Position numbers and translations under genes: made by a program. The notes under the pieces were generated by a model that saw nothing but the letters and a program-made list of their open reading frames with translations, made no database searches and was not told where the DNA came from. From Lamellibrachia columna (Eukaryota > Annelida > Polychaeta > Sabellida > Siboglinidae), in assembly GCA_963662155.1 (NCBI GenBank), contig OY759268.1:59100140-59164139 (forward strand): 64,000 nt of DNA. Direction: 5' to 3'. How positions within the stretch are numbered: position 1 is the first letter of the stretch; every line of letters starts with the position of its first letter. Positions 55,145-64,000 of the stretch are shown piece by piece.

Positions 55145-58023
55145 TTAAATTGGTACGAGCATAATTTTTTTTAAAGTGGGACTTTGTCTGGTTACATAGA
55201 CTGACTTGTACAATGTAAACAACTTTTGTATATTCACTGGTAGCAAATTGTTATTTGCCTTGTACATAATAAGTGCAGTTTGTATTTCCACAATATCTTG
55301 TACTTTCAGGATACGTAACTCTGAGAATAGACAAGAAGTGTGGTCTGACCTCTTAGCTCTACCAATTAAACGCACAACCTTTTTTGTAACAATACTAAAC
55401 AATTTAGATTACTAGCATATGTATTGCCCCATACTTCGATGCAGTATGGCAGACAGAGAGAATGGTATAAAATAAGCATTCCACATTTATCAATGACAAA
55501 GCTGGCTCTATACATTATGGCACAACTCTTAGAGAGTTTACATTTTATCATAGAAATGTGTTTTTCCATGTTAATTTATTATCAATCAAAATACCTAAAC
55601 AAAATTTGAATTCAACCTTACTAATTTCTTCCTTACTTATATGTATAGAGATGTGTGTCTTTAAAATACGATTACCAAAAAACATTAATTGTCTTTGATA
55701 TATTGAGAGAAAGCCTGTTTACTGCAAACCATACACGTTACTTTTCTAATTCAATATTTGTCAACTGGACAAGATCAGCTATATCACTATTACTGTAGAA
55801 CATGTTGGTATCATCTGCAAATAAGATAAACTTAACAAAATTTGAAACATTACAAATATCATTTATGTACAGAATAAACAACTTCGGACCTAAAACAGAT
55901 CCTTGTGGCACACCACAACATATTTTGAATACTTCTGAGTCACAATTTTCATAGTGCACAAATTGACTTCTGTTTTCCAAGTAACTCATAATCCATTTAT
56001 GTGCAACACCATGAATGCCATAAAAGTATATTTTTTGCCAATATATTATGGTTGACGGTATATGCCAATGGCATATTTATTATTATCAAGAGAAGCAGTA
56101 ATTTCTTCAATCAATTCTATTAAGGCATGTGATGTTGATATGTTTGATTTAAATTCATACTGACTAGGGCTGAGAATGCTGTATTTAAATAGAAAACTAT
56201 CTAACCTATCATTGTATAATTTCTTCAATCAATTCTATTAAGGCATGTGATGTTAATATGTTTGATCTAAATCCACACTGACTAGGGCTGAGAATGCTGT
56301 ATTTAAATAGAAAACTATCTAACCTATCATTGTATAATTTCTTCAACCAATTCTATTAAGGCATGTGATGTTGATATGTTTGATCTAAATCCATACTGAC
56401 TAGGGCTGAGAATGCTGTATTTAAATAGAAAACTATCTTACCTATCATTGTATAATTTCTTCAACCAATTCTATTAAGGCATGTGATGTTGATATGTTTG
56501 ATCTAAATCCATACTGACTAGGGCTGAGAATGCTGTATTTAAATAGAAAACTATCTAACCTATCACTGTATAATTTCTTCAATCAATTCTATTAAGGCAT
56601 GTGATGTTGATATGTTTGATCTAAATCCATACTGACTAGGGCTGAGAATGCTGTATTTAAACATAAAACTATCTAACCTATCATTGTATAATTTCTCCAG
56701 GATTTTCGAGAATTGGGGCAACAAAAAAATAGGTCTGTAATTTGTAAACACACCTTTCTCACCAGACTTAAAAATAGGAATAACTTTAGCTATTTTCATT
56801 TGATTTGGAAATATTCCAGTGTTAATAGAAACATTACATATGTACTTCAAAGGTTTTACAACATGAGCAGTAATGTCTTAATCATGCTCATGTTTAAATC
56901 ATTACAATCTGTTGACATTTTGCTCTTAAAATTTTGAACAGTTCTAATAATGTTTTGGTCTTAGTAACAGGACTTAGAAATATACCTTTATCAAGTTCTT
57001 TTCCCAAATAATCAAAAACCTTTTTAGGTAGAGTAATTTGTTTTGCAAGATTGGGTCCAATGTTTGTAAACAAATTATTAAATCCATTTGCAATGTCCTG
57101 CTTATCACACATCTCTTCATCATTGCCCATGAAATAGGCAGGATAAGTTGGAGGATTGAATTGTTTGTTGATTACTGTGTTTACAATTTTCCAGATTCCC
57201 TTTACATTGTTTTTTTGTTTCTCCAACATTTCGCTGTAATATGCTTTTTCGGCGAACTTTAATATAGACATCAATTTGTTTTTGTAGGATTTGTATTTTA
57301 ATTCAGCTTCATGTGAACAGGATATGACAAATGCTTTGTAAAGCTTCTTTTTTTGGCACAAACACGTTTTAAACCTTTGTTAAACCAAGGTTTCTTATAA
57401 ATGTTACTTTTTCGTAAATTCTTTTCATAGGGCAATGCTTGTTAAACAAACCCATGAATTTGTTTAAGAATAAATCATATGCCTGATTTACATCATATAA
57501 GTTTAAAATATCATCCCATGATTGTAAGCTTAGTTCTTGTGTAAGTAAAGTTATGGTGTCTTTATTTATTACTCGTGTACTGAGTATCCATTTTAGTATT
57601 TCTCCTTATTTGATACTCACATAGTGCAAAGATTGGCAGGTGGTCACTGATATCATTAAACAGAATACCACAGGTGATATTGTTCCGCATTTCATTTGTG
57701 AATATGTTGTCTATTAGTGTAGCTGAAATGTCTGTAATTCTGGTTGGTTTATCAATTAGAGGGTAAAGACCTAGGCTATACATCAAATCAAGACAGTGTT
57801 TAATATTGCTGTGGTGTTCATGCTTTAACAAATCAATATTCAGGTCCCCACACAGAAATATTGTTTTGAGTGCTTTTACATCACCTAAAATGTGTTCTAT
57901 TTTTTTACAAGATATATCTAAATTTGAACCAGGGGTTCTGTATATACAGTTGATAATAACATTAGTGTGATTCTTTATGGCTATTTGTACAGTAACACAT
58001 TCAAAAATGTTTTCAACTTTCAT
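55145..58023 (-). pseudogene. endonuclease and reverse transcriptase of the 54.7-58.6 kb LINE
   Basis: The endonuclease part (58,023-57,562) has NCIYRTPGSNLDISC, TIFLCGDLNIDLLKHEHHS, PTRITDISATLIDNIFTNE and NDISDHLPIFALCEY, the last holding the S-D-H catalytic motif. The linker is at 57,361-56,894. The reverse transcriptase has KVIPIFKSGEKGVFTNYRPI, SILSPSQYGFRSNIST, ICCGVPQGSVLGPKLFILYI and FILFADDTNMF (catalytic FADD). The region between fingers and palm is scrambled by a tandem array. Confidence 0.85.
56101..56705. repeat. 118-bp tandem repeat, five units, inside the LINE reverse transcriptase
   Basis: Units start at 56,103, 56,221, 56,339, 56,457 and 56,575 (TTCTTCAAYCAATTCTATTA). Each encodes the SPSQYGFRSNISTSHALIEL block in turn but in a different frame, because 118 is not a multiple of three. 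Confidence 0.95.
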
Positions 58024-58800
58024 GGTTTTTGTTTCAAGTAGTCTGCATGTTAGTTCGATGCATATATATAATGCAACACCACCCTTACGGGTTTCTCTAG
58101 TTACATGTTAAGCACTGTAGTCAGTTAGATTAAAATCATCAATGACATCCAGTTCAGCCCATGTTTCAGATACAGCGATGATATCAAATTTCAGATGTAA
58201 TTCTTGTATTGTATTCAGATGTAATTATTGTAGAAGTTGGTAGCTGGATCAATATCATTTTCAAAGTTGAAACTATTATAATCAGAATAGTTGGAAGAGC
58301 TAAATTCTGGGAACATATATCAACTAATTTATAAACTTGATAATCTTGTTCAATTGGTGAGTTTAAAAAAATATGTTCATCATTGCTCATATCTTCAAAT
58401 GGGAAAACCTCACAGCAGGTTGGACAGCGGTAAATACATTTTTTCTGAGCATTAACATAAACTGATATTGTGTTATATTGGTACAAGTCTTATGAAAGGT
58501 AGACTCACATAGTCCACATTTTACAAAAGGATTACTCTCACAAACTAAACACGAGTCTATTTTTACCAGGTTTTTAGTCATTTCAGAGGTTTACGCAACA
58601 ACTGTTGCTGATAAATAGATAATCTAAATATAAAACAAATGTGATAGTTATGTAGCATAGAACAAAATAACACACAGCCCACACACCATACCACGAGTGT
58701 GTCCACAATAATAACATAGCTAGAAAGAAGTATGCAGCATCCAGTACTAGAACGATGTTTACACAATAACAACAACATTGTCAGTGTTCACTCAACTCAA

Positions 58801-59545
58801 GGACAGGTATAACCCCCTAAATATTATTATTATTTTTTTACATGAAATTTTTTATTTCTTCACCATAATGAGACATAGTTATCATTCTATGCACACTGTT
58901 AAATTAACATCGAAATGAAACTTATACATATTAATAAATGTGCATTTTAGTAACCACAATAATAATCTAATGTATGACTTGTATTAGTTGCCTAATTAAA
59001 TATGCATAATTTTAAATGAATATATCACGATCTACTCAACCAATTTACATCAGGTTTTCACAAGCTGCTTATTTTGCACTATATAGCGTCCTTAATGCAG
59101 CCAGCAAGTTTTTTGAAATCTTGGTTTCTATTGGTTGTTTGTACAACAAGATAGGCAGAGCTCGTGGATGAGCCAATCAGAGTCGAGCTTATGGCGATGC
59201 TTGGTCTTGGATTACTTTCGGCTCTGACAACACGCGGAAGAAAGTTGCAGACAATTTATTTTGCTCTGTTTATTTTTGACTTGATGTACTAGGTACAGTG
59301 ATCATTCAGTCAACTATCATACATGGGATTGTCAAGCATCTTCAGGTATGTATAGGAGTTGTTTATTTACTAAAAAATAAGTGCTCTATTAATTTTGTAA
59401 ACAAATGTAAGATGTAGGCCTAACAATAACTTGAAGTTGTAGTCTCTTGGTCTGAGCCTGGGTTGGTACTGTCTGCATTGTATTGCTGCAAATGACATTG
59501 TTGGTATCGCTTATAGTAATTGTTAATGTAAAATATTATCTTAAT
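58801..59545. other. intergenic, nothing recognised
   Basis: AT-rich single-copy sequence; no domain, RNA gene or transposon end seen. Confidence 0.5.
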
Positions 59546-61912
59546 GACTTACTTACTTACTTATGCCCATCGCCCCTCTTGGGGCATAGGCCGTCGACAA
59601 CAGATCGCCAGAGTCCCCTGTCCTGGGCCATCCTCTCTAACTGGTTCCAGGTGTAGCCCATCTTCCTGGTGTCTGCCTGGAGGTCCCGTCGCCACGTGTT
59701 TCTTGGTCGTCCTCTTCTCCGTTTGCCTTGAGGATTCCATGTCAGCGCTTGCCTGGTGGTGCTTGTTACTGGTTTTCGGAGCGAGTGGCCAATCCAGGCC
59801 CATCTTCTTCTTCTGATTTCCTCTTCGACAGGTCGTTGTTGTGTCTTTTCCCACAATTCACTGTTGCTGATGGTGTCTGGCCAGTGGATCTGGAGGATTC
59901 TTCTCAGGCAGTTGTTGACAAAGGTCTGCACTTTGTTGATGGTGGTGTTGGTTATCCTCCATGTCTCTGCTCCATACAACAAGACCATCTTCACGTTGGA
60001 GTTGAACAACCGGATCTTTGTGCGTGATGACAGTACCCTGGAGCTCCAGATGTTCTTCAGTTGCAGGAATGCCACTCTTGCCTTGCCTATCCTTGCTCTG
60101 ACGTCTGCGTCTGTGCCGCCCCGCTTGTTGATGACACTGCCGAGGTATGTGAAGGTCTCTACCTCCTCCAGTGCATTTCCCTCCAGTGTGACTGGGTCAG
60201 TGCGGCTGCATTCATCCTGAGGACCTTGGTCTTTCCTTTGTGGATGTTCAGGCCCACTTGTAAGGAGACAGCTGCCAGTTCTGTCGTCTTGTCCTGCATC
60301 TGTTGATGGCTGTGAGACAGCAGTGCCAAGTCATCGGCGAAGTCCAGGTCTTCAAGTTGCGTCCATAGTGTCCACTGGATCCCACTTGTCCTCTGTACTG
60401 TGGTCATCTTCATAATCCAGTCAATGGCCAGGAGGAAGAGGAATGGGGACAGCAGGCAGCCTTGTCTTACTCCAGTCTTTACCTAGAAGCGACAGGTGAA
60501 CTGTCCTCCATGGATTACCCTACAGCCTGTTCCGTCATAGCTGTTCTTGATTAGGTTGACCAGTTTAGTGGGTACCCCATAGTGTCGTAGCAGTTTCCAG
60601 AGGGTCTTCCTGTCAACACTGTCAAATGCCTTTTCATAGTCAACGAAGTTCACGTAGAGGGAAGAGTTCCATTCTAAGGATTGTTCTACTATGATGCGCA
60701 ATGTTGCGATCTGGTCTAAACATGATCTGTTCTGGCGGAATCCGGCTTGCTGGTCTCTAAGCATTGGGTCGACCATATCTTTCATCCTTTCCAAGATGAT
60801 CCTGTTGAAGACTTTCCCTGGCACTGACAGGAGTGTGATCCCTCTGTAGTTAGCACAATTTCTGAGGTCTCCTTTCTTGGGGATCTTGATGAGGTAGCCT
60901 TCTCTCCAGTCTGCTGGCACTTCTTCCTCTTCCCATATCTTCCCAAATAGAGGGTAAAGTAGTTCCACGGAAGTGTCCACAACTGCCTTGAGTGCTTCTG
61001 CCGGAATATCATCTGGCCCTGATGCCTTATTGGTCTTCAGCTGTTGTATAGCTTTCTTGATTTCTTCTCTGGCAGGTCTGTCGCAGTTAATAGGTAGGTC
61101 ATCTTCTGCTGGGTGGATGACAGGCGGGTTTGGCGGGGCGGGTCTGTTCAGGAGTTCCTCGAAATGCTCGGCCCATCTGTCCAGCTGTTGTTCATTTCCT
61201 ATGATAGCATTTCCCTCTTTGTCCTTCACTGGTCGCTCTGGGTGGCAGTACTTGCCTGACAGTTTCCTGGTAGTGTCGTAAAGCTCTTTCATGTTTCCTC
61301 TTCCTGCTGCCTGTTCCGCTTCCTCTGCCAGGCTGTCGATGTAGTTTCTCTTGTCCACCTTTATGCTCTTCTTTACTTCTCTGTTGACTTCTGCATATTC
61401 TTCTTGCGCTTTTGCCTTTGCTGTTCTTGTGCGGCTGTTGTTTACTGCTGTTTTCTTCTCCTTCCGCATCTGGACCTTGCGCAAAGTTTCCACTGAAATC
61501 CACTCTTTCTGCTGCGGTGTCCTGGGGCCAACAACTTCCTGGCAGGTTGATGTCCATGTCTCTTTTATGTTCTGCCACTGCTTGTTTAGGTCAGTTTCTT
61601 CTTCGAGCAGCTCTTGCAGCACTTGGAATCTGTTGGTGAGCTTCAATCTGTATTCCTCTCTTGTCTGTGCATCCTTCAGGAAGCTGACATTGTACTTTTT
61701 TCGCTTCACTGCTGTCTCCATTCGGTTTTTCTTAAGTTTCAGCTTCAGTATGGCAACAAGCAGGTGGTGGTCAGACGCAGCATCGGCTCCTCTCTTCACT
61801 CTCACGTCCTGAAGGGACCTTCTGAATGTCTTGCCTATGCAGATGTGGTCTATCTGGTTCTCTGTCACGTGATGTGGTATCTTAATGAGTTTATAGTTAA
61901 ATGTCATTTACA
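59546..61912 (-). mobile_element. RTE-like LINE, 5'-truncated
   Basis: The 3' end is a (CTTA)n tract at 59,546-59,563, a short tandem repeat in place of poly(A), as is usual for RTE elements. The coding part begins inside the endonuclease and runs to the typical [16 protein letters not shown] tail. It is 5'-truncated at about 61,912. Confidence 0.82.
59562..61907 (-). pseudogene. RTE-like ORF2: end of endonuclease, reverse transcriptase and tail
   Basis: The first 474 codons (61,907-60,483) are uninterrupted. They hold the endonuclease end NQIDHICIGKTFRRSLQDVR and GADAASDHHLLVA, then the reverse transcriptase: LKTNKASGPDDIPAEALK, IPKKGDLRNCANYRGITLLS, QQAGFRQNRSCLDQIATLR and VNFVDYEKAFDSVDRKTLW. 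A stop follows at 60,480, after which the same frame continues with VRQGCLLSPFLFLLAIDW and [14 protein letters not shown] (catalytic FADD). A frame change near 60,160 precedes the C-terminal [18 protein letters not shown] and [18 protein letters not shown]. Few lesions suggest a fairly young copy. Confidence 0.88.
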
Positions 61913-62041
61913 CCAGAGTCCAGACTAAAGCACATTGACATACTCTAAGTTGTAGGCTAAACCTAGGCTAAATCAAATGTGGTACTTGTGTCCTCTTCAA
62001 AATGTCTTTCAGAATAGCCAGAAACCCATATAATCTAATAT

Positions 62042-62758
62042 ATGAGTGGATACCGGTTGTTTGACATTCGACCACTCGTGGAGTTCGTACAGCAGTTCCC
62101 GTGTCCCACATGTCAGCACAGTGGGTATGATGCAACTAAGTTGGGTGCAGGCGTTGCAACTACTGTACGTTTTACATGCAGGGCATGTAATGCTGTTATG
62201 AACTTGAAAAACACTTGTAGGCAAAATGAAAACGGCAGTGATGGCCATCTGGAAGCTCCGAGGTAAGGACCACAGGGATTGTGGTGGCTGGTGCCCGGCA
62301 CACTATACTATAGTGATGTGGACAGAGCCAACAGGAAGTCTCTGCCTAAGTTTGTGCTGAAGGCAATCAAACCTGTGTTTGAGACACTGAGCACTGACAG
62401 TTTGTTGTCCGAGTGCACGCATGGTGGAACACAAAAGTCAAATGAGAGTTTCCACCATTTGATCTGGAATCGATGCCCAAAGAGTGTGTTTGTGGGCAGA
62501 ATGAGGCTAGAAGTAGCAGTGTATGATGCAGCTATTGTGCATAATGAGGGGGAAATGGGAAGGTTGCCCATATTTCAGATGCTAAGTCTTGAGCAGGGTG
62601 CTTTCACAAAAGTAGGTTTCCTCTGCATTGACCGAAAGCGGGTGTTGTCAGCTGAAAAGCAAGCAACAGAAGCAGCCAAGATCAGTAGAAAGAGGAGGCA
62701 GGTTGTACAGGCTGGTACAAGCACTAGTGATGGTAGCTATGAAGTTGGAGCTTTCTAA
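62042..62758 (+). pseudogene. Mutator-like transposase with the catalytic core deleted
   Basis: The N-terminal frame (62,042-62,265) reads MSGYRLFDIRPLVEFVQQFP, CPTCQHSGYD and FTCRACNAVMNL, i.e. the zinc-ribbon start of the Mutator-like transposase family of arthropods and other invertebrates. A second frame supplies KTAVMAIWKLRGKDHRDCGG and WCP. A third (62,279-62,758) supplies LPKFVLKAIKPVFETLSTDS, CTHGGTQKSNESFHHLIWNR, CPKSVFVGRMRLEVAVYDA and the basic C-terminus with EAAKISRKRRQ. The family's long catalytic middle is missing, so this is an internal-deletion derivative. TIRs were not found. Confidence 0.75.
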
Positions 62759-63729
62759 ACGAAGTAGTGTTGTCGGTACACACGTACCAAGCATTTAAAC
62801 ACAGTTTTCTCCATTTTGTTTTTTGGAGCCGTGTGTGTAGCCTTATGTCAAGATATCTAGAAAAGTTGTTGACTGATGTTTGTGAAAATTGGCATATTGT
62901 TGAAGCTATACAAGTTGAAGAAGTTGGACTAAAATGATTGATATTGTTCAGTTATTTATAGAGATATAGCATGTTGTGTCCATGACGAATATGTGTTTCT
63001 GTAACCTTTGTACATAAAAAAATCGTATTTGTTTTAATATTGATCTGATCTTGTTTCTTTTAGTTCAGGTTGAAATATAATTTATTGGCATCATACTGTC
63101 AAAATATCAACTTATATCCAGAAATAACCTTGAACTAGTGACATGAAAATACCCTATAGATTTCTCTTTGCTGGCCATCTTGGGTCATGTGACTTGTCAT
63201 AACTGGGTAATTTTTTTTTTCTGACACTTATTTGTAAAAAAATTACATATTTGCGACTTGTAACAAGAAAGATAGAAAATTACAGTTATACCTGTCCTCA
63301 AATCCAAACTCCCAGACAGTGGCGCCACTCAGCATATCACCACTGCCACAACTTGATTATGAATTCAAAATGGACAGTGTTGAGTGGTATGTTAACTGGG
63401 CAACGTGATTGTTGTTTGTTGACTTGTTACGTCATTGCAACTGTGAACTTGAGTATACGTAACATAGGTTCAAACAAAAACTAATGTTATTTTGTTCCTA
63501 CACACAAGTAAACACTATCCACAATTGAAACTAAGATATTTATTGAAAACAATTAGGAGTTTACTAAATGAAATGATGATGTGCAGATTCTGTACATCAT
63601 AAATATGTAAGTTGTGGCAGTGGAGAAATCATGATTTACATTACATTCACTATGTGGCGCCACTGGTGGGGAGTTTGGCTCAAATCATAAAGCAGTGAAT
63701 GACTATTAAAAGAAATCATTTCTTTGTAG
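62759..63729. other. transposon flank, then GARS intron
   Basis: No gene. From about 63,300 the sequence is the reverse complement of the intron 5' of the minus-strand GARS exon (11,350-11,640), with many small differences. Confidence 0.6.
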
Positions 63730-63839
63730 TTGAAGAAATTGTTCCATCGGTTGTGGAGCCATCGTATGGGGTCGGCCGGATCGTGTACGCCCTCTTAGAA
63801 CACAACTTCTGGATGCGAGAGGGTGAGAAACAGCGCACA
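63730..63839 (+). CDS. GARS1: glycyl-tRNA synthetase, one intact internal exon
   Basis: Between TTCTTTGTAG and GTGAGTG this 110-bp exon encodes [20 protein letters not shown] and [16 protein letters not shown]. It corresponds to the end of the catalytic domain of eukaryotic glycyl-tRNA synthetase (motif 3 region, VIEPSxGLGRIxY), which charges tRNA-Gly in cytosol and mitochondria. It keeps the G-x-G-R whose Arg contacts ATP. The minus-strand duplicate at 11,347-11,236 has a 2-bp insertion and a Gly to Ser change. The next exon (PPVIAPYKCSVLPLS) must lie beyond the window. This is the better candidate for the functional gene. Confidence 0.85.
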
Positions 63840-64000
63840 GTGAGTGTCACGTCAAATATTCTCCAAATAAAACTTACCTCTAGTACAAGACATTTTGTGC
63901 AAGTCCTATTTGAAACACACTGGGAGATTCTGAGTCTGTTTGATTGATTGTTTCACATACAAGGGCAGCCCCCTGATGATCTGACAATCTGTCTCCACCT

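Larger units (their letters stand above)
54674..58800 (-). mobile_element. LINE (Jockey/CR1-related group), decayed, nearly full length
   Basis: The 3' end is placed at about 54,674 because the paralogue at 35,535 continues differently from exactly this point. The element ends, on its own strand, in AAATAAAGATCTGATAT-like sequence after a GTT-rich tract. Its 5' part reaches a PHD-like cysteine block at 58,580-58,400 (SCLVCESNPFVKCGLCE, FHKTCTNITQYQ), then endonuclease and reverse transcriptase. Frameshifts, stops and an internal 118-bp array show it is dead. Confidence 0.8.

Noticed and set aside
61351..61928. Plus-strand open frames of 100-150 codons
   Set aside because: Antisense shadow of the 474-codon RTE-like frame.

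Overview
The window is nuclear DNA of an animal, very probably an invertebrate. It has spliced exons with GT/AG boundaries and preserved phase, decayed LINEs of at least three clades, tRNA-derived SINEs, cut-and-paste transposons (pogo/Tigger, MULE and Mutator-like, and a TTAA-target element), and an extreme load of minisatellites with unit lengths from 17 to 118 bp. It is AT-rich and has no bacterial gene organisation. The phylum cannot be fixed from the sequence. Stand-alone P2X7 'ballast' domains, KEN-domain proteins and these LINE types fit a marine invertebrate such as a mollusc, cnidarian or lower deuterostome.

Layout. 1-2.6 kb: minisatellite and a decayed Tigger transposon. 3.1-8.2 kb: six 3'-terminal exons, minus strand, of a KEN-domain (RNase L/IRE1-type) gene, with minisatellites in and beyond its introns. 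8.4-17.1 kb: a minus-strand mosaic holding a frameshifted piece of glycyl-tRNA synthetase, a transposase tail, a cysteine-rich exon and an unknown two-exon gene end. 17,143-22,316: a 5.2-kb element between TTAA direct repeats, with 12-bp terminal inverted repeats and two convergent genes: a P2X7 ballast-domain gene (plus) and an intact three-exon gene for a small basic protein (minus). A paralogous locus near 50.9 kb has the matching empty TTAA site. 23.97-27.47 kb: a MULE transposon with long terminal inverted repeats and a broken transposase. 28.6-36 kb: a plus-strand paralogous block with small exons and minisatellites. 36.6-43.8 kb: a CR1-like LINE with two giant internal minisatellites and a SINE inserted in its reverse transcriptase. 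43.8-46.3 kb: second copy of the 15-17 kb gene end. 46.7-48.8 kb: second, 3'-truncated CR1 copy. 50.8-54.7 kb: a third mosaic copy, with a zinc-finger exon. 54.7-58.6 kb: another LINE. 59.5-61.9 kb: an RTE-like LINE. 62.0-62.8 kb: an internally deleted Mutator-like transposase. 63.7-63.8 kb: an intact GARS exon.

How it fits together. The minus-strand block at 8-17 kb recurs as inverted, broken paralogous blocks on the plus strand (29.6-30.5, 44.2-46.3, 50.8-52.5 and 63.3-64 kb). Comparing copies shows which transposons and minisatellite expansions are recent: the TTAA element, the LINE at 54.7 kb, and the 27-, 50- and 54-bp arrays are each absent or single-copy in a sister block. No stretch looks like a conventional dense gene region; most exons are parts of genes that continue outside the window or are decaying duplicates.
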